From: Owenia fusiformis
Lineage: Eukaryota; Annelida; Polychaeta; Sabellida; Oweniidae
Direction: 5' to 3'
DNA: 64,000 nt
NCBI GenBank assembly: GCA_903813345.2
Contig: CAIIXF020000006.1
Span: 19,725,936 to 19,789,935 of the forward strand
The position numbers and the translations under genes are program-made. The first letter of the stretch is position 1. Every line of letters begins with the position of its first letter. Below the pieces are notes generated by a model. That model worked only from the letters and a program-made list of their open reading frames with translations. It made no database searches and had not been told where the DNA came from. Of this stretch, positions 45,925-57,678 are shown in pieces.

Positions 45925-46708
45925 AATAGCCTCACTTCACACTCTTCATGCTTGCTTTTGGGATCTATGCACCTCCAATTCATAGATATGAAAAATGCGT
46001 TTAAATGTGATGCTTTCTTTTATGTGTCTCTTAAGTTAGGAAATGCATTCACATACAAGGAAAACATTATATACAAAATCTTCTGACTTTATCAGAAAAA
46101 TATGGCTGCCATGTTTTTGTACTTTTGATTAACTTTAATGTCACCTTAAAACAAAAAAATTCATATTCATGCAATGTTTATTTTAACCATTAAGTAACCA
46201 TCTAAACATAAATTCAAGTGGTCATTGAAGAATGTCACTGTGAATCGAGAGTCCTTTGGGCTACAACTTGGGGATATGCGGGAATTTCGATGTATGGGGT
46301 TACTTTGTCATGGGACTTATAATCTCAGCCATGGGGCTATTTCCACAAGAACGAGATCTTATCCAAGATGGCCAACTCTGGAAATATGAATTCAGAGCTG
46401 TCAAGTATCCAGGGAATGGCGGGATTATCCTGCGAATTTGATCAAAATTTGGCTAATTCGCGTGTCCCGCAATGTCTTGCCAAATCCCGTAAATGTGGGC
46501 TTTGACCTCTGCGAATTTTCAAAATTGTAACAATCCCCGAGGCTAAATAATTGTTATTATCTTGTGATAAGAAGCTAAGTGTTTTGCGCTTTTGAGGAGT
46601 AAAGTTTACCTTATTTGAAAAGTGCTGCCAAACTCCCAGTGCATCAGATCATCGAAGACTGCTTTTGGAAAGAGCACATAGTCCATTTATAAAACTGTGA
46701 TTGTGATC
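45925..46708. other. Intergenic sequence, nothing supported
   Basis: Short ORFs only, no splice-linked homology; ends at the AAAAT target site of the hAT-type element. Confidence 0.5.
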
Positions 46709-46713
46709 AAAAT

Positions 46714-47154
46714 CACGGGGTACCATCGAATAATTTTGGCAACGTACCGGAGAACGACATTTTACTAAGAAATGGCAATAATTTAGCACAATATATTTTT
46801 AAACTAGAGTTCTACTTTGATTTTGACAAAAGTAAGTATTCCATGCAATGGCTATTTCATTCATGAGTTTGTAGGAATTCTGTTGGAACCCAGTTCTGAT
46901 CAAGTACGAAGTTATTGAAATCGGCGCAGTCGGACTTTACTCCGAAAGATGGTTTTTCGATTATAGCTTTTTACAACATTTAAGTATAGACTTTTGAAAA
47001 AAGTACAGAATAGTCCTTATACTATTGAATAATTCTGTTATTTCTGATTCACACGACTCTGATTTGTTTAATTAAAAAAAAAGTTTTAAAAATATTACTT
47101 AGGAACGTAACCGGAGTTGGGAACGTAACCGGAGCAGATCAGTTGAATTATATA
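46714..47154 (+). repeat. Left terminal inverted repeat of the hAT-type element
   Basis: It pairs with 53802-54242 along its whole length. It includes the tandem GGAACGTAACCGGAG boxes at 47102-47137. Confidence 0.88.
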
Positions 47155-48236
47155 ATTTAAAAAAATAAAATATATGATTTAAAGCATATATATTAATCAG
47201 AGCTTTCAGTAACGCGTCCTCTATATTAAGAGGACCCCGATTTTGATGAAGGGACTCCAAAAAAAAAAAAAGATCCATCCCTGGGACGCAAAGCTGTAAA
47301 GTTCGATTCCAGACGATCAAACCTCAAAAAACGAAAAATGTTACGAACTAACCTAGTTTAATAAATTATTTCTGTTTTATATCACTGAAAATCGAGGTCA
47401 GTTTTGATGCATTTCCAGTTTTATCACCGACTTACATTGTTTAAGTTTTCAAGGCCACTTCCGGGTTCTTCTCTCGTTGCATGAGATCACGTGATCAAAC
47501 TGTATCATTATTGAATGGCAATATTCAACCAAGAATACCATTTATTATTGCTTAGTATATGATATGAAACGATAGTTCGATGCGAGGATGTCTGTATCTT
47601 ACGTAGTCATTGCACTTTGATCAATTTTCAAAAATTTGAAATCTCGTTTGCGAGATCTATCATGGCGGCCCCCTGAGTGTCACGTTTTATTTTTAAATTT
47701 AATTTAAATTTCATTCAAAAGTCTACACACTCCGTTGAGATGCCTCCAAAAGTTCGACGCTACATAGGAGCTTGGGAAGCCGACTTTGACTGGCTATATT
47801 TGGTTGACGGTGGGATGAAATGTCGGGTTTGTGTCAGGAGTGGGAAGAGATGCATATTCACAATAGGGGGTTGTAAAGACTTTCAATATTCATCCCTTAC
47901 CCGACATGCTGGTAGTAAAGTCCACCAGGACTCCCTTGCTTTGCGGCGCATGGGCCGGGCCTTGCAACGAGGTGCAAACAATGCTAATGCCATTGCAAAC
48001 AATTCTCTCATTTATCAACTGAGAATAGTACAATTTCTAGCTCTGAAAATGCTTCCAATTTCACTCGTGAATGAGCAAATCAAGCTTGCCAATGACTGTG
48101 GGGCCCATATAGAAAACCCCTATACCTCCCCAGACAGCCACAACCAAATGTTGGAATGTTTGTCTGATATCTTAGATGAAGATGTTCTTGCAGCTGTACG
48201 CAGGCGTCCATATTTTGCGCTCATAGTGGACGAAAG

Positions 48237-48557
48237 CACTGGCGGATCTGGGGGGGGGGGCCCAGGGGCCCGGGCCCCCCCCCTTGGGTGGGCCCAGAAA
48301 AAAGAAATTGTGCCCAAAAAAAAATTTGAGCCAAAAAAGGCCCTAAGGCCCCAAAAAGTAGGCCTTTTTGGTCAAAAATTGGCCTTCTGAGGCCTTGTTT
48401 TTTAATTTTAGGCTAAATTTTGAAGAAAATGGGCCTCAAAATTTGGGCCCACTTTTGGGTTTTGGGGCCCAAAAATTTTTTTCGCGCAAGCGCGGAACTT
48501 TTTTTTTCACACAAGAACTTTGGGCCCCCCCCTTGTTGGTTCCCAGATCCGCCCCTG
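48237..48557. mobile_element. 321-bp GC-rich MITE inserted in the hAT transposase exon
   Basis: Ends CACTGGCGGATCTGGG and CCCAGATCCGCCCCTG are inverted repeats, flanked by GAAAG (48232-48236, 48558-48562). The interior has GGGCCC-rich arms and AAAA-rich middle. It interrupts the codons right after the first catalytic Asp (VDE|S). Insertion plus duplication adds 326 bp, which breaks the frame. Confidence 0.88.
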
Positions 48558-49981
48558 GAAAGTATCGACAAAGCAATCAACAAAAAGCTGATCCTCTATG
48601 TTAAATATTACACTGATGGTGAAATTGTCGTAAAATTTCTCACGGAGGTAGAGGTTCCTAATGGTACTGCATTGGTCATAACAACTGCCATCATGAATTA
48701 CATGGGAAACAACAATTTAGATGCTCTCCATCTCATAGCACTTGGATCAGATGGAGCACCAGTGATGCTAGGTACATTAAAATCAAGGTTGGGGGAGGGG
48801 ATTATTTTTGTTTTAAACACTTAATATTGTTCTTATTTTAGAGATGAATAGTAAATATATAGTTGGTATGATTTGCACTGTTTTGTGTTTTAGGAATAAG
48901 GAATGGTGTCGGGGTGCAGTTACGACAAGCAATCCCACAGCGGGGTCTCATACACATTCACTGCATGGCGCACAAACTTGCCCTGGTGGTTTCACATGCT
49001 GGCGAAGGGGTTCAGGCCATTACGTCTTTCAAAGACAACACTGTGACCATATTCAACTTCTTCAAAAATAGAGCTGGAAGATATGCTGAACTGCGGGAGC
49101 TGCACAATGTTATTGAAGGTGGCCAGTTTCTAACATTGAAACTGCCGTGTTACACAAGATGGTTATCTTTACACAGGGCTGTGACAGCCATCAACAATTG
49201 TTATCAGGCACTCTGTATGACCCTTGAAAATATAGCAGGTATCCTATATCTAAATTAAAATTGCTAACCTTTCACACTTTGAGTACATTTTAAAACTATT
49301 TTTTGATTTTAAAGCAATTCACTTGACTTTGTACATAATTATTCACATCTGATCTTCCTATAATATTGACACTTTAAACTAAAGATCACCTTGTATTTTT
49401 ATTATAATTTTTCTTGCAAATATTTTAGCAAATGGTGGAGCCAGGGACCAAAATATTGCTGTTGGATTACTCAGGAAACTCCAAACTTTTGGATTTGTGG
49501 CTACAACATGTCTTCTGGTGGATGTATTGCCCCACATTACCCGTGTGTCAAAGGTTCTTCAACGTGATTCGCTCACTTTTGATGTAGGTAAAATTCTTAT
49601 CCCTTACCCAATTTTTATCGCATATTGTGATCAGTTTGCAGGGCGGAGTATATCTGTATATCTAAAAAATTTTAAATGTGTCTTTTGACATGCACTGATG
49701 CCTCATCTGTTCAGTAGCCTATTTCTTATATTTTATTGATCTCAGAAATTATGTCAACATTGATTCAGGTGGTAGTAGAATCAGTACGGGCGCTTAGGGC
49801 AACAATCCAAGATATGATTGGAGTTGTTGATGCACAGACCTCCCCACAACTGGCTGGCCTTTTGCATATGGCGAGGGATCAACCCTACAGGGACATAGTC
49901 CTAACTGACAACAGGGACCAACCAAGAGACGCTTTTATGCGCCAGAGAGGTAATTAATATTACATCGCTGCTGTGTATTAT

Positions 49982-50980
49982 TAGCTCACATGGTGAGCTT
50001 TTGCAATCACTCACTTGTCCGTCTGTCTGTCTGTCTGTCCGTCAACAATAGTGGCACGTTTTAAAACCTCTGTCGATAAGATTCCTGTTTTAAGTTATTT
50101 CTGTTCAACATCAATACAGAAAACCCCGCTATGACTCCTGGTTCAAAAGCTCGCCTATTTTCAAAATGGCCGTCACTTTTGTCTCGCGAAATTCACTTTT
50201 AGCCCATTTCCTAGCTAACCTCTGTCGATAGGATTCCTGTTTTAAGTTATTTCTGTTCAACATCAATACAGAAAACCCCCCTATGACTCCTGGTTCAAAA
50301 GCTCGCCTATTTTCAAAATGGCCGTCACTTTTATCTCGCGAAATTCACTTTTGGTCCATTTCCTAGCTTTACAAATAATTTCAGGTGTCCTACATTGTAA
50401 AAATCCATGTCAATGTAAAGATTAGATATATGAAATAATTTTTACGAAAAATCAGCAAAAATTATATCTATTTATTTATTTTCAGCCATTTTAGTTAACA
50501 TTGATTTGTCCATCTGTCTCGCAAATTTCACTTTTGGACCATTTACCTTAAACCCTCTGTCGATAGGATTCCCATTTTAAGTTATTTTTGTTCAACATCA
50601 ATACAAAAAATGATGGTAAACTGGAAAGGTGATAGATGTGGTATTGTTTCCAAATATCTCAGAGTATGCTGGTGACACATTCTACAGCCTCTGTCAATAG
50701 GATTCCCATTCGTTATTATATCACAACTAAAAGTGGTGACATATTATTATAGTCTCCAACTTTCTTTTTTGTGGACAGTGTGTGCGGTTGGTGTTCCGTA
50801 GTTGACATCTGTAACAAATGGCAGGTGGTTATATTTTGCATGTAACGCTTTGTCTTTATTTACCATCAAAACAGGAGTCTTCATTCAAATGCTTGTCATT
50901 TTGCAAAATTGCCACCTTTTTTGTTGTACGAATTTCATTTTTGCCCTACACCATGTGAGCCCAGTACCCACGGTACTAAT
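49982..50980. mobile_element. Repeat element of the TAGCTCAC type in hAT intron 4
   Basis: It opens TAGCTCACATGGTGAGCTTT followed by a CTGTCTGTCTGTCC tract, and closes CACCATGTGAGCC. Two full and one partial units of about 155-160 bp (from about 50070, 50218 and 50550) share CTCTGTCGATA and AAGTTATTTCTGTTCAACAT. Relatives of this opening are common in marine invertebrate genomes. Confidence 0.7.
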
Positions 50981-51065
50981 TTTTTTTAGGTGACATCATT
51001 TCTGTTTATGGTCCAATGTCACAGTAGTTTATATTTCCAGCTAATAAAATTTCAAATATAATATA

Positions 51066-51554
51066 CTGTAAAACGGGTATTGTTAGCGAGGGTAATTGTT
51101 AGCGATTGTTAGCGATTGCTATAGTTTCGCTAAAAATTCAAATCGTTAAAATTAACCGGGGTTAAAATAAACCGGTCGCCAAAATTTGCAAATTCCCGGG
51201 AAACTACATAAATACTAGTATTTAAGGAGCTTTTCGTTCAATGTGGGAGACTTCCTGTTTGTAATTTGAAAAGGTAAATATTTTTAAATCGTATGTTTCT
51301 TTCGATATCTGAAGAATAAATAGCCATCCATCCAGTTTGGACCAATACCATGTGCGTTAGAAGTCTTACATTTTGATAATTCCTCGGTCATGTCCGTTAT
51401 TCATTCTTCTGCCATAAATGATAAAATTTCATATGCATTTCGCTAATTTGATTTTTAAAGATTAATCTTCATTTCGCTAAAATTTCCCGCGCTAAAACCC
51501 CCTAAATTGAAAAATCGCTAAAATTTCCCGGTGTCAAAATCACCCATTTTACAG
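51066..51554. mobile_element. 489-bp MITE with TA duplication in hAT intron 4
   Basis: CTGTAAAACGGGT at the left pairs with ACCCATTTTACAG at the right, flanked by TA. The interior has GTTAGCGATTGTTAGCGATT and CGCTAAAATTTCCCG motifs. Confidence 0.82.
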
Positions 51555-53149
51555 TATGAAAATTCGCTGCGGTTCACCGAATTTGTCCAGAAATTTAAAA
51601 AGCCACCAAACGTTTAGAACTGTAGACATAGACCATATTAAGATTAAATTGTGACAGCAGGAAATTTAAGCAATTTTAATATTTGGTCTATTTCAGCTGC
51701 TTTTCTTCAAGCACTTGTAGCTGAGATTGATGGGCGGTTTCCAACAGATGCCCTTGATGCTATTACTGCTCTTGATCTGATTCTCAATCCAAAGAAATGG
51801 GGACGTGAACATGATGTTCAAAGACATCTCACTTATTTGGCAGAGGCATTTGGTCTTGATCGTGTATTGATGGCCCAAGAGTGGCCTATGGTAAAAAACC
51901 GTCTTCACCAGCACAACCTTGAAGGCACAAAATTCTCTGAGTTTGCAAAAAACCTTGTGGATGAAGCAGACTTGTACCCAGTGTTCGGAAAACTAGCAGA
52001 GATAGCACTTCTGATCCCATTGAACTCGGCATGTGCAGAGCGAGGATTCAGTGCTCAGAATCATATCAAATCCAAGGGTAGAGCGTCAATTGGCTAGGAA
52101 CGTCTGGATCAATTGTTACGAACACACATAAACGGTCCTGCAGATCTGGCTAGAGTGAAAGCCAAGTTCACCGCAAAATTGAATAGGCGTAAATAGCGTG
52201 TTCGTTTCAACTGTCCATCCTTTCCCAGTATTATTGATCAAGTTAGTATAGTCATGAAACTTCATGGAGAAAAGTTTCTTTTTATTTTCTGTATGATATT
52301 ACTGAGGTATGTTCAGTGTACTTCATGCCGAGTTCAGTAGGATCAGCATTGCTATCTCTGCAAACTTTTCTCCCACTTTGTAAAAATAGAGTGCATTTTT
52401 GGGAAATTTGAGCTTTTCCTCACAGTGAGGTAAAATATGAATGACTTCAATGACTTTTTGAGACATTTCTTGGTAATATTACTGAGGCATGTACATACAT
52501 GGTGTACCACATGACCATATAGTTATAGTATCATGCTTACATTGATTCACACCCACATGGTAAAAATACTGGGGGAAAAACGTTTCATGATTTTGTTATT
52601 TTACTTTTGAAATTGCACGGAAGTTAACTGCAATACAATAATGAATGGAAAATTGTATTTGGCGAATAGGAACATGCATTACTGGCAAACTTTGTTGCGA
52701 TCGCAGTTGTCAGGTTGTGGTGCCAAGTCATTATATACTAGTAAAGTGAGCTGTTACAAATTATAGACAGTAGATGTTAAGTGTTCAGATGTTGAGTGTT
52801 CATTTAGATGTTAAGCCTTCAGAGGTTCAGATGTTGAGATGTTCATATGCATTTAAAACGAGGGATATTTTGTTCACTTACATGATTGATCATTCTACTG
52901 TGTAGGCTCTACATGGGAGTCAATAGTGAATAAAAAATGTGAGCAAATCTGAAATTATGTTTTTATTGTTTAATTTACCAAATATTATAAGTTTTTCTGC
53001 TGTTTTTATGGGACCCACTTTTTCATGGTGGGACCCATATTTTTTTTATATTGGGGTCCCTGGGACCCAACTTAGGACTCGGCTACTGAAAGCACTGTTA
53101 ATAAATACGCATTCGAACAATCCCGTATGTTTTTAAATTAGTATATGTA

Positions 53150-53777
53150 CAGGGTGTCAAAAAACAACGGCACCCCCCTCTACAGCAAAAACTCCTAAAT
53201 GTTACATGGCATGTCATATCTCATTTGAAAGATAATTTAATTCAGGAGTTACTCATCAAATTTCATTTAATAAAACTTTAAATTAAAAAAGCTATATTGT
53301 TTCGAAGTTTGCTACTTCAGTACTTTGTTTGCTACTTTATTACTGCTTTAAGGTCAAATCTTGGAAATGATTAATATGTAGAAAATAGCCCAGATCTCAA
53401 CTACGCTGAACATATAGGTTCAATTGTGAAAGACAGGGTAGGGGAATTGATGGAGAGGGGCCTCTTGAAAATAGATACAGTTAGGATGTATTTCTGAAGA
53501 ATATGAGAAAAGTGCTTTAAGGATTACGCAATGCTGAACCTCTCTTTGAATCTTCACTGAAGTCATATCCATCCAGATTAGCTGCTTTTCGAGCAGCAAG
53601 TGATGGCCATACCAACTTCTTATAATCAGCTATAAATCTGCAAAATTATATCATACGGAGCTGAAATTTCTCAAGTAACTCCAGAATTAAATTGTCTTTA
53701 AAATGGGATATGACACACTATGTAACATTAAGTACATTTTGCTGTAGAGGGGGGTGCTGTTGTTTTTTGACACCCTG
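53150..53777. mobile_element. 628-bp mariner-type MITE near the right arm of the hAT element
   Basis: Terminal inverted repeats of about 40 bp start CAGGGTGTCAAAAAACAACG and continue through the C-rich CACCCCCCTCTACAGC, flanked by TA. No coding capacity. Confidence 0.88.
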
Positions 53778-53801
53778 TAGTATATATAGTATATTTTTGA
53801 T

Positions 53802-54242
53802 TAAATAATTCAACTGATCTGCTCCGGTTACGTTCCCAGCTCCGGTTACGTTCCTAAGTAATATTTTTAAAACTTTTTTTTTAATTAAACAAATCAGAGT
53901 CGTGTGAATCAGAAATAACAGAATTATTCAAAAGTATAAGGACTATTCTGTACTTTTTTCAAAAGTCTATACTTAAATGTTGTGAAAAGTTATAATCGAA
54001 AAACCATCTTTCGGAGTAAAGTCCGTCTGCGCCGATTTCAATAACTTCGTACTTGATCAGAACTGGGTTCCAACAGAATTCCTACAAACTCATGAATGAA
54101 ATAGTTATTGCATGGAATACTTACTTTTGTCAAAATCAAAATAGAACTCTAGTTAAAAAATATATTGTGCTAAATTATTGCCATTTCTTAGTAAAATGTC
54201 GTTCTCCGGTACGTTGCCAAAATTATTCGATGGTACCCCGTG
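53802..54242 (-). repeat. Right terminal inverted repeat of the hAT-type element
   Basis: Inverted copy of 46714-47154, with the same length and doubled CTCCGGTTACGTTCC boxes at 53822-53854. It differs by a few substitutions only. Confidence 0.88.
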
Positions 54243-54247
54243 AAAAT

Positions 54248-55056
54248 AACACCATAGTTGGCTTCTCAAATACCTAGTATACCATTATTTTGTATCAAAA
54301 TAAAGAGAAAGAGTGCAATTTCATTTTAATTACCAAAATAGGGATGTATGTCACGAATAGTTCCAACGTTGGCCTTTTAACTACGAGTGTCACGACCTTC
54401 ATCTCAGAACTGAGCAAATGTTAGCAAACGCGAGTTCCAATAAATGGACACTGATATCTCGAAAAGAAACCTGACTATAATTTGATGTAGATTAATCGAA
54501 CCCCTATATGAATAGGTACATTTTAATATATAACACTATGGGGGGTAAATGTTTCATAGTTGGTCACAAACGCCATAAGTGCAAAGTATTGTTCAGAATT
54601 TTTGAATTTTGTGTTGGGTTATGGTACTCACACCTAAAAAAATGACCTAAAGCATGGCTTTTTGATAGTTTAATAATATTTCTGTGCGTATTGCGTTGAA
54701 TTGTGTTGATGTTTACTTAAGTTAAGTGCATTATATTTGATAAATCTGTATCTGAAAGTTTGATTTGAGTACTTTTACATTAGTCCCAATCACGCAAATC
54801 CCTTTTGGCACTGGGTCAAAAAATCTGTCTCGCGAGACAATCTTTGGGGGTTGACAGTACTGTGAATTATCGGCAGTGGTTAAAATAATCCAGTGATCGA
54901 AGTAGCCCCATGATGAAGTAATCCCATACCTCAAAGTTTTAAGCGACGCATATCCCCTACAGTGTAGTTGTTCATTGAAAGATCATTGGAATAAAATGAC
55001 AAATGCTCTTTACCGTCTATATCATATTTTGAATTACAAACTCACAACTTATGTAG
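54248..55056. other. Upstream of GBE1-like exon, nothing firmly supported
   Basis: No repeat with clear ends. A minus-strand ORF (54934-54731) has no supporting context. Confidence 0.45.
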
Positions 55057-55445
55057 AGTCCATTTCACTGCTTCAGTTCGTCAGTAGAACGGCAAAAATA
55101 AGAAATTGGGAGACTATTGTGCAATAATATATGGAAAAGTATATTCATAATGTACATGAATGACATTTGTATATTTCAGATTTTTGAGTTTTTTGTGCAA
55201 TAAGCCTGTGCCGTCTTGTAATTTGAAGAATTTCAGCCATGTTAATCTTAATGAAAATAACATGGCAGAGAAACATCCAAATATAAGAGGCCACACACTT
55301 TATAAGCCAAACTAGAAGCAATCCAAGATATACAAATGTCATTCGTGTACATTATGAATATACTTTTCCATATATTATTGCACAATGGTCTCCAAATTTC
55401 TTATTTTTGCCGTTCTACTGACGAACTGAAGCAGTGAAATGGACT
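55057..55445. mobile_element. 389-bp hairpin MITE upstream of GBE1-like exon 1
   Basis: Arms of about 125 bp start AGTCCATTTCACTGCTTCAG and run through TCGTCAGTAGAACGGCAAAA and ATTCATAATGTAC with very few mismatches. A diverged copy is at 34380-34640. Confidence 0.88.
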
Positions 55446-55979
55446 TTAAGAAATGATTCATGATCATCAATCCAACCAAAAATAAAATAATTTCAACGAT
55501 TCAATGCCTTATTTTACACGGAATTACTCACCAAAATAAGTCCACTTGCACTTATATAGCTTCAGCCGACCCCATTCATCAAGATGAGAATTGAGACAAA
55601 ATGCAGTATTTTGTTGATACTTGATAATAGCCGAAGATTTAATTATTTCAGAATATTACTGTGAAAACTTTTGCAACCATCTTGTTTTGGATAAGTTGCA
55701 CCAAAATTATAAACAAGTATTTTGATTTTGTTCGCCTACATTTAATTATTGTAATGTGCTATATATTGAGTTATGTTTTGTGTATTGTCTTGTAAGTTAT
55801 ATGATCATTCACAATTATATGTTAATATTATCTATATTATTTTCAAGCCTTGTTTCTTTTACAATTTTGCTGAAAAAATCTGAAATTCATTTGCTGAAAC
55901 ATTAATTTTCAAGAAAAGCAACGTTCGTAATATTAATCAAACTTGGGATTTGAAAGGTCAAGGTGACCCTAAGTTCAAC

Positions 55980-56071
55980 ATGGCTGTAGCAGTACCAGAA
56001 ACTTGTGATGTGGAAACATTGTATTCTATTGATCCATACCTTAAGGCACACCATAGAGAAATCACAAGAAG
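55980..56071 (+). CDS. GBE1: GBE1-like (1,4-alpha-glucan branching enzyme) exon 1, partial gene
   Basis: ATG at 55980 encodes MAVAVPETCDVETLYSIDPY then LKAHHREITR and ends with AG before the consensus donor GTGAGT (56072). The IDPYLK core followed by a basic RR/RY at the splice point matches the N-terminus of animal glycogen branching enzymes (human LLEIDPYLKPYAVDFQRRY). That enzyme is cytosolic and transfers alpha-1,4 chains to form alpha-1,6 branches in glycogen. Only about 31 residues are seen; the catalytic domain lies beyond the window, since no further exon was found up to 64000. It is head-to-head with LRSAM1 at about 13.6 kb. The call rests on a short motif and is therefore moderate. 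Confidence 0.68.
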
Positions 56072-56441
56072 GTGAGTAAATGCTTTATTTTTCTTTCCGA
56101 GCTAATGCCATCACCGCAATATTACTTCATCACAAGTTTTGAACCAGTTTTGAAGTTCTGCAAAATCACTTGACAAAAACATGTTCAGTCAGTTTTCACC
56201 TTCAAGACCTTCAAGTTCAACTGACAACTACATACACATGTAATGGAATGTTTCCGTGTTATTTGTGCAGTCGGCGAATTGTAAGGTATCCCTCAGTGAC
56301 CAATGTCCCCTCGCTGTTAGTGTCATTATTACTCCTTCACTGGCCAATGTTCTCCAAGCACTTATTGAATGCCACGCCTACGCTTTGATTTGCGTTCTTT
56401 CCTATTTTTGAATCATAATGAATTGAAATGAAAATCCAAAC

Positions 56442-56617
56442 CATGGGCGTAGCGCCCGGTACGCTGGGTACGCACAGGCGTACCAGATGGTTGCAAATTC
56501 ACTCGAAATACAACCAAATTTCAAGACCCAGACCCCCTAAATACTCGTTTTTTGATTCACTCAACTCTTGTTCCGTGGTGGTGGCGTACTACTTAGGAAA
56601 ATAGCGCTACGCCCATG
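56442..56617. mobile_element. 176-bp hAT-like MITE with 5-bp duplication CAAAC
   Basis: CATGGGCGTAGCGC at the left pairs with GCGCTACGCCCATG at the right, flanked by CAAAC (56437-56441, 56618-56622). It is in GBE1-like intron 1. Confidence 0.85.
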
Positions 56618-56794
56618 CAAACTATACCGGGCCCTATACCGGCAGTTTCCTAAACCTTTGCTTTTCTCTTCTGCGACAATAACACTTTCTCCCAAATCTT
56701 GTGAAATATCCACCATCTTTTGTATTCACCCTTTAAGATGGAAAACCTGCAATGGAAAACTAAATTACCTGTCAATCGCTGATTCTAATACGAT

Positions 56795-57678
56795 ACCAAC
56801 CAAACTCGTCTGGCCCAGTTGTCCACTCCCTGATTCTGAAATGTCTTAGATACTAGGCCAGATGATGTCCAATAGAAAAACGGGTGGATTTACTCCAGAG
56901 AAAACACACTGCTTTTCCAATGTACATTGTACAATATGCGCTGATATCTGAATAAACATTATAAATATACTTACATCTTTGTTCCTAGTGTTACATTTTG
57001 TATTCAATGTGAGTTTCCATCATTGGATGGCTACTAATTAATAAGAAATAAACGATTGAACGTAGCTTAAAGAAAAATTCTTCTGCAATCTGTGCGTGAT
57101 CTTGTAGATTGATTATTTAGAAGTCTCAGCTGCTTATTTCGTTCAGCACAACATTTGTTCAGTCAAATTAAAAAATTGTATGTACTGCCCACCACATTTG
57201 TTTCCAGTCTTACTACGACATAGATATGTCAGTTTTATAAAGTAATATACATTATGATGACAAATCTTCTGAACAAATCATAATATTTGGAATGTATTGA
57301 TTACCGGGAAATGATCATAGTTTCATGAAAGATTGAAAATGTTCCTGTCACACTCGTGTTACGTCACATCATGTGACATTGTTAGACGAGAAGAATTGGG
57401 GAAAAGTGACGAAATGTTGTGCACATTTCAACATCAATATAACAAACAAAACACCACATTTACGTGTAAGTTACATGTATGTACTCTTTATTTCAAATAA
57501 ATACTTGGGTTTACATAGAGCCCGATGTTTTGGTTGGATGGCTAATTGGGAATGACAAATAAGTGATGATTCAGCGACATGTTTTCTCTGGAGTAAATCC
57601 ACCCTTTTACCATTGGAGCTCGTCTGGCCCAGATCTACGACATCAGGAGTAGATAACTGGGTCAGACGGGTTTGGTTA
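56795..57678. mobile_element. ~880-bp inverted-repeat element
   Basis: Left arm ACCAACCAAACTCGTCTGGC...GGTGGATTTACTCCAGAGAA (56795-56905) is inverted at 57577-57678 with moderate divergence. The middle has no coding signal. Confidence 0.75.

Larger units (their letters stand above)
47740..52196 (+). pseudogene. hAT transposase gene, five exons, interrupted by one MITE and one nonsense codon
   Basis: Exons are 47740-48231 plus 48558-48771 (one exon split by an insertion), 48894-49238, 49429-49587, 49746-49949 and 51697-52097 (or 52196). All junctions are GT-AG with matching phases. Order of features: a TTF/BED-like zinc finger (CRVC...SSLTRHAGSKVHQ), then the RNase H-like core with LIVDES (first catalytic Asp) and ALGSDGAPVMLG (second), then IHIHCMAHKLALVV and CYTRWLSLHRAV of the insertion domain, then SACAERGFSAQNHIKS with the catalytic Glu and the hAT dimerisation region. 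The reconstructed length of about 604 residues (637 if TAG 52095-52097 is passed) is normal. An upstream in-frame ATG at 47677 is also possible. It resembles ZNF862-like hAT proteins, but the terminal repeats show a transposon rather than a domesticated gene. Confidence 0.85.
46714..54242 (+). mobile_element. 7.5-kb hAT-type transposon with 441-bp TIRs and 5-bp AAAAT duplication
   Basis: The left arm 46714-47154 and right arm 53802-54242 are inverted and nearly identical, starting CACGGGGTACCATCGAATAA. AAAAT lies directly outside both ends (46709-46713, 54243-54247). The arms carry the subterminal motif GGAACGTAACCGGAG twice at the inner side, and a related GCAACGTACCGGAG near the tip; such motifs are typical transposase binding sites. 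A five-exon transposase gene lies between the arms. Later insertions are at 48237-48557, 49982-50980, 51066-51554 and 53150-53777. Confidence 0.88.

Noticed and set aside
48120-48604. Gly/Pro-rich ORFs across 48240-48560
   Set aside because: They read through the GC-rich MITE inserted in the hAT exon.
47740-52196. A domesticated ZNF862-like host gene
   Set aside because: The gene sits between long TIRs with a flanking duplication and has both a coding insertion and a likely nonsense codon.
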